A DNA stretch of 64,000 bases from Candidatus Bariatricus faecipullorum (GCA_019118525.1 DWYV01000020.1:1-64000), one strand, 5' to 3'; positions 33,361-42,468 are shown, counted from the stretch's first letter. Numbers and translations are program-made. The notes: a model not told the origin generated them from the sequence alone.

Positions 33361-33936
33361 ATGAAAATACAAAAAGGCGAAGCGGGATATCTCCGCGCGA
33401 AGAAGAAAAAAACGGCTGTACTGACGGCTCTGGCTTTTCTGGTGGTGGCTGCCATTGTGGCCGCCGGCTGGATGATGTATCACACCAGACTGAACGTATT
33501 CACCGTAGTGGCGGTACTGATTTGTCTGCCGGCCTGCCGGCTTTTAGTAGCACTGATTATGCTTCTGCCCCATCAGTCGATTGATGAGGCCACAGAACTG
33601 GAAATCAGCGGACACACCGAAGACCTGACCATGCTTTACGACCTGGTGGTTACCAGTGAACGGCGCGCCATGCCCATTGAGGCACTGGCTATCTCCGGCA
33701 ATACGGTCTGTGGCTATGTGCGCAGCAAAAAGGTGGATACGGCCTATGCGGCCCGGCATATCAAATCGATTCTGAAGCAGAACAAACTGGAGAAAATCAC
33801 AGTAAAGCTGTTTCATGATTACGTGGCTTTTCTGAGCCGTGCGGAAGGCATGAACAGCATTGCCGCGGTAGAACAGCGCCCGGCAAAAAAGCAGGAAGAG
33901 AAGATTAAGGAGATTATCCTGAACATCTCCCTGTAA
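33361..33936 (+). CDS. Membrane protein of unknown function
   Basis: The 191-residue protein has a basic N-terminus, two adjacent membrane helices (about residues 20-40 and 44-66) and a soluble C-terminal domain of about 120 residues containing DLVVTSERRAMPIEALAIS and KITVKLFHDYVAFLSRAEGM. No family is recognised. It sits in a forward run of RNA-modification and metabolic genes without shared theme. Confidence 0.65.
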   Translation: MKIQKGEAGYLRAKKKKTAVLTALAFLVVAAIVAAGWMMYHTRLNVFTVVAVLICLPACRLLVALIMLLPHQSIDEATELEISGHTEDLTMLYDLVVTSERRAMPIEALAISGNTVCGYVRSKKVDTAYAARHIKSILKQNKLEKITVKLFHDYVAFLSRAEGMNSIAAVEQRPAKKQEEKIKEIILNISL

Positions 33937-33957
33937 GGCAGGAGGATAACATACGGT

Positions 33958-34977
33958 ATGGAAACTATCACGGTTCAGAAGAATCAGGAGGGACAGCGTC
34001 TGGACCGGATTCTGGCCAGATATCTGGAACAGGCGCCAAAGAGCTTTTTTTACCGCATGCTGCGGAAAAAGAATATCACGCTCAACGGGAAAAAGGCAGC
34101 GGGAAATGAGAGGCTGAAAGAGGGGGATACCATCACCCTTTTTCTCTCCCCGGAGACCATCGCCCGGTTCCAGGGCGACAAAAGGCCGGCAGAAGAGGCA
34201 CTCCGAAAGCCTGCCGGAGCGATGCCGGAAATTGTCTACGAAGACAGGGAGGTTCTTCTCTTTAACAAGCCGGCGGGTATGCTTACCCAGAAGGCCCGGA
34301 AAGAAGACACCTCTTTAAATGACTGGCTTCTTTATCACGCGCTGGATAAGAGAGAACTGACCGGAGAGGAGCTGAATCTGTTCCGTCCCTCCGTGTGCAA
34401 CCGGCTGGACCGGAACACAAGCGGACTGGTCACTGCCGGGAAAACCCTGGCAGGCCTGCGGGAAATGAACAGCCTCCTGCGGGAGAGGACCATGAAAAAA
34501 TACTATCTGACCCTGGCCGCGGGGCAGGTGAAGGCGGACCATGTCCACGGATACCTGGCAAAGGACAGCGGAAACAACCAGGTAAAGATTTATGACAGCC
34601 GGGACGTACGGTGTCCTTCGGACGCGGTGGAGACAGAAACCGCATGGACCCCGCTGGAATACCGGAACGGCCTGACGCTTTTAAAGGTCCATCTGATAAC
34701 CGGACGCTCCCATCAGATTCGGGCCCAGCTTGCCTGGGCCGGACATCCCGTGGCGGGAGACGGAAAATACGGCAGCCCGCGTCTGAACCGGCGCCTGCGG
34801 GAGGATTACGGGCTGAAGCATCAGCTTCTTCACGCCTGGCAGATGGAATTCCCGCTGTGTGCCGGAGTCCTTTCCGGTCTATCCGGAAGCTGTCAGATAG
34901 CGGACCCGCCGGCGCTCTTCCGACGGATACTCAGGGAGGAGGGATTCTTGTGGCAACCTGGAATTCCAGAGGCCTGA
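33958..34977 (+). CDS. RluA-family pseudouridine synthase
   Basis: A 339-residue protein with an S4-like N-terminal domain (RLDRILARYLEQAPKSFFYRML) and the RluA catalytic core: VCNRLDRNTSGLVTAGKTL carries the catalytic Asp near residue 146, and LITGRSHQIRAQLAWAGHPV is the second motif. It modifies uridines in 23S rRNA or tRNA. The recU gene starts inside its 3' end. Confidence 0.93.
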   Translation: METITVQKNQEGQRLDRILARYLEQAPKSFFYRMLRKKNITLNGKKAAGNERLKEGDTITLFLSPETIARFQGDKRPAEEALRKPAGAMPEIVYEDREVLLFNKPAGMLTQKARKEDTSLNDWLLYHALDKRELTGEELNLFRPSVCNRLDRNTSGLVTAGKTLAGLREMNSLLRERTMKKYYLTLAAGQVKADHVHGYLAKDSGNNQVKIYDSRDVRCPSDAVETETAWTPLEYRNGLTLLKVHLITGRSHQIRAQLAWAGHPVAGDGKYGSPRLNRRLREDYGLKHQLLHAWQMEFPLCAGVLSGLSGSCQIADPPALFRRILREEGFLWQPGIPEA

Positions 34978-35513
34978 GAGGCTCCACGCTGGAGGAATAT
35001 GTGAACCGGACAAATGAGCGCTATCAGGCGCAGGGGCTGGCTCTGATACAGAAGATTCCCACCCCCATCACTCCGGTAAAAATGGACAAGGAGCACCGGC
35101 AGATTACACTGGCTTATTTTGAACAGCGAAGCACCGTGGATTATATCGGAGCCGTGCAGGGGATTCCCGTCTGCTTCGACGCAAAAGAATGCAGAACAGA
35201 TACCTTTCCCCTTCACAACATTCATGAGCACCAGATGAATTTTATGGGACAGTTTGAAAAACAGGGAGGCGTGTCCTTTCTGCTGATTTACTATACCGTC
35301 CGGAACTGTCTCTACTATATGCGGTTTTCCGAGCTTTGGAAATTCTGGGAAAGAAGAGCGTCCGGCGGGCGGAAAAGCGTCCGCTTTGAGGAACTTACGC
35401 CCGGATTTTTCATGGAGCTGAAAAACGGAGTCTTTGTTCCGTATCTGGAAATGCTGCAGAAGGATCTGGAACTCCGGCCGGAGGAGAACCGGGATGAAGG
35501 AGATGTATCTTGA
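34950..35513 (+). CDS. recU: Holliday junction resolvase RecU
   Basis: RecU is the Gram-positive Holliday junction nuclease acting with RuvAB in recombination and segregation. The 187-residue frame starts VATWNSRGLRGSTLEEYVNR, and the catalytic residues lie in STVDYIGAVQG (Asp64) and FDAKECRTDTF; the Phe/Tyr-rich end is also typical. GTG at 34950 is chosen for the GGGAGGAGGG eight bases before it and the family-like N-terminus; it overlaps rluA by 28 bases. The longer upstream frame is rluA read out of frame. In bacilli recU pairs with a penicillin-binding protein gene, absent here. Confidence 0.88.
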   Translation: MATWNSRGLRGSTLEEYVNRTNERYQAQGLALIQKIPTPITPVKMDKEHRQITLAYFEQRSTVDYIGAVQGIPVCFDAKECRTDTFPLHNIHEHQMNFMGQFEKQGGVSFLLIYYTVRNCLYYMRFSELWKFWERRASGGRKSVRFEELTPGFFMELKNGVFVPYLEMLQKDLELRPEENRDEGDVS

Positions 35514-35538
35514 CTTTTCACGGGAGAGTGCTTATAAT
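35510..35538 (+). promoter_or_regulatory. Promoter of the histidine operon
   Basis: TTGACT (35510-35515) and a perfect TATAAT (35533-35538) are 17 bases apart. The -35 box overlaps the recU stop. The roughly 65-base leader is too short for a T-box, and I see no attenuator. Confidence 0.8.
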
Positions 35539-35609
35539 ATACGAGATTGCTTTTAGCATGGCAGCGTACTAAAGCGAAGAAAACAAGCAGCGAAAAAGGG
35601 GTTATATTT

Positions 35610-36857
35610 ATGAAACATCTGTTACATACACCGGAAGGAGTCCGGGACATTTATAATGAGGAATGCGCCGTAAAGCTGGCTCTTCAAAACCGGCTTCACC
35701 GGGTGCTTCACCTATATGGATACCACGATATCCAGACGCCGACGTTTGAATTTTTTGACGTGTTCCGGAAGGAAATCGGAACGATTCCCTCCAGGGAACT
35801 CTACAAATTCTTTGACCGGGAAGGCAATACCCTGGTGCTGAGACCCGATATTACGCCGCAGATTGCAAGAGTGGCTGCCACCCTGCTGGGGGACGAAGGG
35901 ATTCCCTCCCGGCTGTGCTATGTGGGAAATACCTTTGTCAATTTTTCCAGCTACCAGGGAAGGCTGCGGGAGCACACACAGCTCGGAGCAGAACTTCTGG
36001 GCATTGATTCCCCGGAAGCAGACGCGGAGATGCTGGCCCTGGTAGTGGAATGTCTGCTGGAGAGCGGACTGAAGGAATTCCAGATAAACGTGGGAAATGT
36101 GGACTTTTTCCAGAGTATGATAGAAGACGCCCAGGTGGATGAAGACACCGAGGAGCGCCTTCGGGAACTTCTGAACAACCGGAACTATTTCGGCGTGGAT
36201 GAGCTCCTGGAAGAGGCCGAGGTAAAACGCAGCGCCCGGGAGGGATTTGCCGCGCTGTCCGGATTTGTGGGCGGAGTGGAAATCCTGGATGAGGCCAAGC
36301 GGGTGGCGCCCAACTCCAAGGCGCTGAAAGCGCTGAAGCGTCTGGAACGCATTTACCAGATTCTCTGCGCCTACCATGTGGAGGAGTATATCTCCTTCGA
36401 CTTAAGCATGAGCGGCCTTTACGGCTACTATACCGGCATTATTTTCCGGGCCTATACATTCGGTACCGGGGACGCAATCGTGAAGGGCGGCCGGTACGAC
36501 CATCTGATTGAAAAATTCGGGAAAGAAGCGGCTTCCATCGGATTCGCCATCGTGCTGGACGAGCTGATGAGCGCGCTGGGGAGGCAGCATATTGAGGTTT
36601 CCCGCCCGCGTACCGGAACCCTTCTTCTCTACGATGAGGAACGGGAACGGGACGCCATTCTTCTTGCCGCGGAATTCCGCAGCAAAAACAAGAATACGGA
36701 AATGATGAAAAAAGAGGATTCCCATTCCCTGGAATATTACGCGTCCTACGGGAAACGGAATCAGGCCGGAAGCCTTCTGTATCTGCAGAATACCAGTCAG
36801 ATACGGATGATGAACCTGGTAACCGGAGAACAGAAAATAGTAAAGAGCAGGGATTAG
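35610..36857 (+). CDS. hisZ: ATP phosphoribosyltransferase regulatory subunit HisZ
   Basis: HisZ is a histidyl-tRNA-synthetase paralogue that forms a complex with short HisG and is needed for its activity and feedback control. The 415-residue protein begins MKHLLHTPEGVRDIYNEE and has class II synthetase motifs such as LVLRPDITPQIARVAATLL, but no anticodon-binding module of full HisRS. The ATG at 35610 follows AAAAAGGGGTTATATTT. First gene of the operon; its presence with a short HisG is consistent. Confidence 0.93.
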   Translation: MKHLLHTPEGVRDIYNEECAVKLALQNRLHRVLHLYGYHDIQTPTFEFFDVFRKEIGTIPSRELYKFFDREGNTLVLRPDITPQIARVAATLLGDEGIPSRLCYVGNTFVNFSSYQGRLREHTQLGAELLGIDSPEADAEMLALVVECLLESGLKEFQINVGNVDFFQSMIEDAQVDEDTEERLRELLNNRNYFGVDELLEEAEVKRSAREGFAALSGFVGGVEILDEAKRVAPNSKALKALKRLERIYQILCAYHVEEYISFDLSMSGLYGYYTGIIFRAYTFGTGDAIVKGGRYDHLIEKFGKEAASIGFAIVLDELMSALGRQHIEVSRPRTGTLLLYDEERERDAILLAAEFRSKNKNTEMMKKEDSHSLEYYASYGKRNQAGSLLYLQNTSQIRMMNLVTGEQKIVKSRD

Positions 36858-36859
36858 AC

Positions 36860-37516
36860 ATGAGTGATGACAGATACTTGACTTTCGCACTGTGCAAAGG
36901 CCGCCTGGCAAAGCAGACACTGGAGCTTCTGGAGCGCCTTGGCATTACCTGCGAAGAGATGAAAGATAAAGATTCCAGAAAACTGATTTTTGTCAATGAG
37001 GAGCACCGGCTGAAATTTTTCCTGGCCAAAGGTCCTGACGTGCCTACCTACGTGGAGTACGGCGCGGCCGACATCGGCGTGGCAGGAAAGGACGTTATTC
37101 TGGAAGAAGGACGAAAGGTGCACGAAGTGCTGGATCTGGGATTCGGCAGATGCCGGATGTGCGTGTGCGGTCCCCGAGAGGCAGCCCGTCATCTGGAGCA
37201 CCGGGAGCGGATACGGGTGGCCACCAAGTATCCCCGCATTGCCAAGGACTATTTTTATAATTCCCGGCATCAGACGGTGGAGATTATTAAGCTCAACGGC
37301 TCTATCGAGCTTGCCCCCATTGTCGGGCTGTCCGAAGTCATTGTGGACATTGTGGAGACCGGCTCCACTCTGCGGGAAAACGGACTTCAGGTACTGGAAG
37401 AAGTCTGCCCCCTTTCTGCAAGAGTGATTGTAAACCCGGTCAGCATGCGGCTGGAAAGCCGCCGCATTAAAGAACTGCTGGTAAATCTGCGCAGCATACT
37501 GAAAAAGGAGGACTGA
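36860..37516 (+). CDS. hisG: ATP phosphoribosyltransferase HisG (short form)
   Basis: HisG joins ATP and PRPP in the first step of histidine synthesis. At 218 residues it lacks the C-terminal regulatory domain, so it depends on HisZ. Motifs: LCKGRLAKQTLELL (about residue 10), AADIGVAGKDVI (about 71) and the PRPP loop IVDIVETGSTLRENGL (about 160). It follows hisZ after two bases. Confidence 0.96.
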   Translation: MSDDRYLTFALCKGRLAKQTLELLERLGITCEEMKDKDSRKLIFVNEEHRLKFFLAKGPDVPTYVEYGAADIGVAGKDVILEEGRKVHEVLDLGFGRCRMCVCGPREAARHLEHRERIRVATKYPRIAKDYFYNSRHQTVEIIKLNGSIELAPIVGLSEVIVDIVETGSTLRENGLQVLEEVCPLSARVIVNPVSMRLESRRIKELLVNLRSILKKED

Positions 37517-37520
37517 CGCC

Positions 37521-38828
37521 ATGATGAAGATACAGAAGCTGACACCGGAGACAAAGCAGGACCTGCTTGGAAACCTGCTGAAACGCAATCCGGGAAATTA
37601 CGGAGCCTATGAAGCCGGCGTCCGGGAAATTCTGGATAAAATCCAGACGGAAGGAGACCGTGCTCTCTTTGATTATACCGAAAAATTTGACGGCGTCAGG
37701 CTGGACGGCGCCACCATCCAGGTGACGGAAGAAGAGATTCAGGAAGCCTATAAAAGTATGGACCCTTCGCTTCTGGACGTGATGAGAAAATCCATGGAAA
37801 ATATCCGGGTTTATCACGAAAAGCAGAAGCGGAACAGCTGGTTTGACAGCAGCCCGGAAGGAATCATTCTGGGCCAGAAAGTAACTCCCTTAAAGAGAGT
37901 CGGCGTCTACGTGCCCGGCGGGAAGGCCGCCTATCCTTCCTCGGTACTGATGAATGTCATTCCGGCCAGAGTGGCGGGCGTGGATGAAATCATTATGGTA
38001 ACCCCGCCCGGAAAAGACGGACGTGTCAGCCCGGTTACGCTGGCTGCCGCAAAAGTAGCTGGCGTGGACCGGATTTATAAAGTGGGAGGTGCCCAGGCCG
38101 TGGGAGCGCTTGCCTTTGGAACCGAATCCGTTCCCAGGGTAGATAAAATCGTGGGCCCCGGAAACATTTATGTGGCCCTGGCCAAAAAGGCGGTATACGG
38201 CTATGTGAGTATCGATTCCATTGCCGGTCCCAGCGAAATCCTGGTGCTGGCAGACGAAACGGCCAGTCCCCGCTACGTGGCCGCAGACCTTTTATCCCAG
38301 GCCGAACATGACGAACTGGCCTCCGCCATTCTGGTTACCACCAGCCCGGCCCTGGCGGAAGAAGTATCCCGTCAGACAGATGAATTCCTGAAAACCCTTT
38401 CCAGGGCGGACATTATCCGGAAATCCCTGGAAAATTACGGATATATTCTGCTGGCAGACTCCATGGAGGAAGCCATTGAAGCAGCAAACGAGATAGCGTC
38501 CGAGCATCTGGAAATCCAGACTGCCCAGCCCTTTGAAGTGATGACCAAAATCCGCAATGCCGGGGCCATCTTTGTGGGCCCCTACGCCGGAGAACCGCTG
38601 GGCGACTATTTTGCCGGACCCAATCACATTCTTCCTACCAACGGAACGGCACGGTTTTTCTCCCCCCTTTCCGTGGATGATTTTATCAAAAAATCCAGTG
38701 TGATATCGTATTCAAGAGAAGCACTGCAGAAGGTACATCAGGACGTGGAGACCTTTGCAAAGGCGGAACAGCTTACCGCTCACGCCAATTCCATCCATGT
38801 CCGCTTTGAAGAAGAGGAGGCGCAGTAA
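37521..38828 (+). CDS. hisD: Histidinol dehydrogenase HisD
   Basis: HisD oxidises histidinol to histidine in two NAD steps. The 435-residue Zn enzyme shows RVGVYVPGGKAAYPSSVLM (about residue 126), KIVGPGNIYVALAKK, DSIAGPSEILVLAD and the ligands in LLSQAEHDELASAI. The start lies four bases after hisG. Confidence 0.98.
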   Translation: MMKIQKLTPETKQDLLGNLLKRNPGNYGAYEAGVREILDKIQTEGDRALFDYTEKFDGVRLDGATIQVTEEEIQEAYKSMDPSLLDVMRKSMENIRVYHEKQKRNSWFDSSPEGIILGQKVTPLKRVGVYVPGGKAAYPSSVLMNVIPARVAGVDEIIMVTPPGKDGRVSPVTLAAAKVAGVDRIYKVGGAQAVGALAFGTESVPRVDKIVGPGNIYVALAKKAVYGYVSIDSIAGPSEILVLADETASPRYVAADLLSQAEHDELASAILVTTSPALAEEVSRQTDEFLKTLSRADIIRKSLENYGYILLADSMEEAIEAANEIASEHLEIQTAQPFEVMTKIRNAGAIFVGPYAGEPLGDYFAGPNHILPTNGTARFFSPLSVDDFIKKSSVISYSREALQKVHQDVETFAKAEQLTAHANSIHVRFEEEEAQ

Positions 38829-38832
38829 TCCT

Positions 38833-39423
38833 ATGGAAGCAAGAACAGCATCCATTCAGCGAAACACCAGTGAAACACGGATTTCCGTCATGCTGAATCT
38901 GGACGGTTCAGGTAAGACGGATATTTCTACCGGAATTGCCTTTTTTGACCATATGCTTTCCGGCTTTGCCAGACACGGCCTGTTTGACCTGACGGTACGT
39001 GCCGAAGGAGACCTGGAAGTGGACTGCCATCACACGGTGGAGGATACCGGAATCGTACTGGGGCAGGCCATCCGGGAAGCCCTGGGCGAGAAGAAGGGAA
39101 TCTGCCGTTTCGGACATTTCCTCCTCCCCATGGATGAGGCGCTGGTACTTTGTGCCATTGATTTATCCGGGAGACCCTACCTGAATTTTCAGGGTGACTT
39201 TCCGACAGAGCGCACAGGGCAGATGGACACGGAAATGATACGGGAGTTTTTCTACGCCGTATCCTACAGCTCCATGATGAACCTGCATCTGAAGGTTCTG
39301 GACGGCGGCAACAGCCACCATATGACCGAAGCAATGTTTAAAGGCTTTGGAAGAGCCCTGCGGATGGCAGTGTCCAGGGAGCCGGGGCTTTCCGAAGTCT
39401 GGTCTACAAAAGGAAGTCTGTAA
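38833..39423 (+). CDS. hisB: Imidazoleglycerol-phosphate dehydratase HisB
   Basis: HisB dehydrates imidazole glycerol phosphate. The 196-residue protein has the Mn-ligand motifs FFDHMLSGFARHG and DCHHTVEDTGIVLG, repeated as FFYAVSYSSMMNLHL and GGNSHHMTEAMFKG. It is monofunctional, without the histidinol-phosphatase domain of E. coli. The start at 38833 follows the hisD stop by four bases; GAGGAGGCGCAG in hisD is its binding site. Confidence 0.97.
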   Translation: MEARTASIQRNTSETRISVMLNLDGSGKTDISTGIAFFDHMLSGFARHGLFDLTVRAEGDLEVDCHHTVEDTGIVLGQAIREALGEKKGICRFGHFLLPMDEALVLCAIDLSGRPYLNFQGDFPTERTGQMDTEMIREFFYAVSYSSMMNLHLKVLDGGNSHHMTEAMFKGFGRALRMAVSREPGLSEVWSTKGSL

Positions 39424-39438
39424 AGGAGAAGGTACGAC

Positions 39439-40722
39439 ATGAGTTATAAAAGATTGATTCCCTGTATTTTTATCCATAAGGGAAAAGCAGTAAAATGGTT
39501 TGATAATGATGAAATCCTTTCCGAAGATGTGGTGGCGCTGGCAAAAGAATACAGCGATAACGGGGCAGACGAACTTCTTGTATTTGACCTTTCCAGCTCC
39601 GACGAAGAACACGAAGAGTCCATCGGCCTTCTTCGGAAAATCAACCGGGTCATCCGGATACCCATGGTTGCCGGCGGAAATATCCGCAGGCAGGAAGATG
39701 TGAAAAAAATACTGTACGCAGGGGCCAAACGGGCCATGCTGAATTTTTCCAAACCGGACTCTTATCAGATGATAGAAGAGGCCGCGAAGCGGTTCGGGCA
39801 GGAAAAAATCGCTGTGTCCCTGAATGACTTCGACGCGCTTTTCAAGCACCAGCACCTGATTCAGAACTACAGCAGTGAGATTATCTTCATGCACCGGCTG
39901 GATCTGAACTCCGTTATGAATGTCACGGATATCCCCTGCGTGGTAGTGACCGATACGCTGGAGGAACCGGAACTTTTTAAGATTCTGAAATGCCCCGGCG
40001 TAAAAGGGCTTTCCGGCCGCTATATCAGCCAGAGAGGCATGGATTTTGCTGCGTACAAGGAGGACTGCGCAAAAGAAGGTATCCGTATGACTTCTTTTGA
40101 GAGCATTATGGAGTTCTCCGAATTCAAAACGAACCGGGACGGGCTGATTCCCGTGGTGGTTCAGAACTACAAAACGGCTGAGGTCCTGATGCTGGCCTAT
40201 ATGAACAAGGAAGCATTTGACAAGACCATTAAGACAGGCCGGATGACTTATTACAGCAGAAGCAGAGAGTGTCTCTGGACAAAGGGAGAGACGTCCGGAC
40301 ATTTCCAGTATGTCAAATCCCTGACCATCGACTGCGACAAGGATACCCTTCTGGCAAAGGTGGAGCAGATAGGACCGGCATGCCATACCGGACACCCCAC
40401 CTGCTTTTTCCAGCCCATTGCCGGAAAAGATTACGACGAAACCAATCCCCTTCAGGTGTTCCAGTCCGTGTACCGCACGATTGTGGACAGGCGGGAGCAT
40501 CCAAAGGAAGGTTCCTATACCAATTACCTCTTTGACAAGGGCATTGACAAGATTCTGAAAAAAATCGGAGAAGAGGCCACGGAAGTGGTTATCGCCGCAA
40601 AGAACCCCAATCCCGAAGAGGTAAAATACGAGCTGTCGGATTTCCTCTATCACGCCATGGTGCTGATGGTGGAGAAGGGACTGTCCTGGGAAGACATTAT
40701 CCGGGAGCTTGCCAGCAGATAA
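39439..40722 (+). CDS. hisIE: HisIE with an N-terminal HisF-like domain
   Basis: A 427-residue three-part protein. Residues 1-220 resemble HisF/HisA ([17 protein letters not shown] at the start, [33 protein letters not shown]). By alignment to HisF from memory, catalytic Asp11 is Phe11 and Asp130 is Asn129, so the barrel is probably inactive. Residues 233-330 are phosphoribosyl-AMP cyclohydrolase HisI ([26 protein letters not shown]), and 340-427 phosphoribosyl-ATP pyrophosphatase HisE ([28 protein letters not shown]). HisI and HisE look intact and do steps 2 and 3. The barrel might bind intermediates, HisH or another partner. Last gene before the operon terminator. Confidence 0.92.
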   Translation: MSYKRLIPCIFIHKGKAVKWFDNDEILSEDVVALAKEYSDNGADELLVFDLSSSDEEHEESIGLLRKINRVIRIPMVAGGNIRRQEDVKKILYAGAKRAMLNFSKPDSYQMIEEAAKRFGQEKIAVSLNDFDALFKHQHLIQNYSSEIIFMHRLDLNSVMNVTDIPCVVVTDTLEEPELFKILKCPGVKGLSGRYISQRGMDFAAYKEDCAKEGIRMTSFESIMEFSEFKTNRDGLIPVVVQNYKTAEVLMLAYMNKEAFDKTIKTGRMTYYSRSRECLWTKGETSGHFQYVKSLTIDCDKDTLLAKVEQIGPACHTGHPTCFFQPIAGKDYDETNPLQVFQSVYRTIVDRREHPKEGSYTNYLFDKGIDKILKKIGEEATEVVIAAKNPNPEEVKYELSDFLYHAMVLMVEKGLSWEDIIRELASR

Positions 40723-40768
40723 CCCCAAAACGGGACGTAAGGAAAACAGAACAGACATAAAACGGGAT

Positions 40769-40809
40769 GCCCCGGCATATATCTGATAACAGGATATGCC
40801 GGGGCTTTT
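40769..40809 (+). terminator. Terminator of the histidine operon
   Basis: GCCCCGGCATAT and ATATGCCGGGGC (40769-40780, 40794-40805) form a perfect twelve-base stem with a 13-base loop, followed by TTTT. Confidence 0.9.
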
Positions 40810-40810
40810 G

Positions 40811-40975
40811 CGCGATACGCCCGGAGGGCGACCGCCGTGCTTGTACGAGCGGGCATCCGACGGGCAACGGTCATCGAGTGGCAATGCCACGAGATGAGCG
40901 AGGTATCGCGGTAATCGGATAGGGGAAGGAATCTTCCCCTATCCGATTGATACGCAAAGTATCACAGAAGATACT
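40811..40975. other. Highly structured non-coding element
   Basis: Outer arms CGCGATAC/GTATCGCG (40811-40818, 40903-40910) enclose smaller hairpins GCCC-GGA-GGGC and GTGGCA-A-TGCCAC. It continues with a perfect 16-base stem and GAAT loop, AATCGGATAGGGGAAG paired at 40913-40928 and 40933-40948, then GATAC/GTATC (40949-40963) and the alternative AGTATC/GATACT (40958-40963, 40970-40975). No ORF fits. It may be a regulatory RNA, a dispersed repeat or a small mobile remnant upstream of the next gene. Confidence 0.65.
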
Positions 40976-40993
40976 GGAAAGGGGAATCATCGC

Positions 40994-41296
40994 ATGAATG
41001 AATCAGAAAAACGACGGGAACAGCTTTTACGGGAAACAAGAAAGCGGTACAGCGACAGCCAGACTCCGCCGGCCATCCACCCGAGATACCGGTCTGCCTG
41101 GAAAAGTATCCAGCCCGAAGCCGGGGAGGAAGCGCATGGCACCTTTGGAATCCGTCTTTTTGCCGCCCTACTTCTGTTCGTCCTGTTTGTTTCGGCCAGC
41201 AGCCAGGAAATCCGGATATGGAACATACCGGCCAGCGAAATCACGGACAGCATTGAAGCAGGCATAGATTTTTCACAGTTTCCGGACTTGTTTTAG
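40994..41296 (+). CDS. Small single-pass membrane protein, unknown
   Basis: A 100-residue protein with a charged cytoplasmic N-terminus (about 1-50), one membrane helix (GIRLFAALLLFVLFVSASS, about 52-70) and a short acidic outer tail. GGAAAGGGGAATCATCGC precedes the ATG. No family recognised. It lies between the structured element and a lipoprotein gene; a role with that lipoprotein is possible but only positional. Confidence 0.65.
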   Translation: MNESEKRREQLLRETRKRYSDSQTPPAIHPRYRSAWKSIQPEAGEEAHGTFGIRLFAALLLFVLFVSASSQEIRIWNIPASEITDSIEAGIDFSQFPDLF

Positions 41297-41316
41297 AGGG
41301 GAAATAATGGTATGAT
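41288..41316 (+). promoter_or_regulatory. Promoter of the lipoprotein-traX pair
   Basis: TTGTTT (41288-41293) and TATGAT (41311-41316) are 17 bases apart, upstream of ATG 41362. Confidence 0.5.
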
Positions 41317-41361
41317 TGTGAGAAGAAATGCGTGGAATTCCACAGGAAAGCAGGTTAAAAC

Positions 41362-42468
41362 ATGAAACAGAATATGGGTCGCGGACTTGTCGCTTTTATC
41401 TGCATGATTCTTTGCAGCATCAGCCTTTTCGGCTGTCAGAGAAGAGAGAGTCCGGAAGATTTTCTGAAAAGCCAGCTGGACCTGGTAACCTCATCCCAGT
41501 CTGATTACTGTTCCCGCCTTCTGGAAGAACAGCTGGAGACAGACGGGATTGATGATTTTCCGGACGAGCTGGTAGACGCCTATACTTCTTTTCTCCGGGA
41601 AGCCTACGGACAGATAAAATATGAGATTACCGGTACCCGGGAAGACTCCGGTACCTGGGAGATTACACTGGACGTCAGTGTGCTGGATATGGGCGCCACA
41701 GTGGAGACTATCAATTCCGAATATGTAAAAAACATGCAGTCGGACAACCTGGCGACAGAGGTAAAGGAACTTCTTGTCCTGGACCAGGACCAGCTCGCAC
41801 AGCCCGTCTATGCCTCCGACGTAACCCTCCGGGTAAATGTCACCTGGGATGAGGAGGCTGACAGCTACACGGTGGATGACAGCGGGTTTATGAACCTTCT
41901 GGAGACCGCTGTAACGGACAGGCTTGCCACTTACAATTCCGTGGCGGAGCTCTTTGATATCCGGGACTATGTCGTGTCCTGCCTGGACGCCGCATACAAG
42001 GGCGAATTTGACGAATATACGAAGCAGACCGGCATGACGGAAGAGCAGGCCAGTCAGGATTATGAAAATTCTTTCTGGGACAGTGAGATGGACAGCGCCG
42101 GCTTCAGCGATGCAGAAAAAGAGCAGCTTATCACTGCCATGAAGGAAATCGCAAAATCAGCGGATTATACGGTGGGTCTTCCGGTAAAGGATGACGACGG
42201 AAACTACAGTCTTCAGGTAACGGGAACCGCCTGCCTTTCTTTCCGGCAGGCGCTGGAAGATGTGAATACCGCCATTGAGAACGGCTCTGTTCAGGATGAG
42301 GCGGCTCTCCGCGCCCTGTTTGTGGAAACCTTTCAGAATTATGCGAAGAATCCGGTCTGGGGCGACGCTTACACGGCTACCGTCCATGTCGTCAGCTCTG
42401 ATGGATTTTCCCTTTCTCTTTCCGAGGAGGACTCCCAGAGCCTCATGGACCAGATAATGCCGCAGTAG
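41362..42468 (+). CDS. Predicted lipoprotein of unknown function
   Basis: The 368-residue protein has a signal peptide with lipobox LFGC (Cys about residue 25), so it should be lipid-anchored outside the membrane. The rest is acidic and soluble, with repeated mixed alpha/beta segments (for instance ITGTREDSGTWEITLDVSVL and VTLRVNVTWDEEADSYTV) that hint at duplicated lipocalin- or DUF5105-like domains, not confirmed. It is followed after 17 bases by traX. Confidence 0.8.
   Translation: MKQNMGRGLVAFICMILCSISLFGCQRRESPEDFLKSQLDLVTSSQSDYCSRLLEEQLETDGIDDFPDELVDAYTSFLREAYGQIKYEITGTREDSGTWEITLDVSVLDMGATVETINSEYVKNMQSDNLATEVKELLVLDQDQLAQPVYASDVTLRVNVTWDEEADSYTVDDSGFMNLLETAVTDRLATYNSVAELFDIRDYVVSCLDAAYKGEFDEYTKQTGMTEEQASQDYENSFWDSEMDSAGFSDAEKEQLITAMKEIAKSADYTVGLPVKDDDGNYSLQVTGTACLSFRQALEDVNTAIENGSVQDEAALRALFVETFQNYAKNPVWGDAYTATVHVVSSDGFSLSLSEEDSQSLMDQIMPQ

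Noticed and set aside
35539..35609. T-box or histidine-leader attenuator before hisZ
   Set aside because: Only about 70 bases, with no His codon run, T-box sequence or terminator hairpin.
40811..40975. CRISPR array
   Set aside because: The repeats are inverted and of different sequence; there is no regular direct repeat-spacer pattern and no cas gene in the window.
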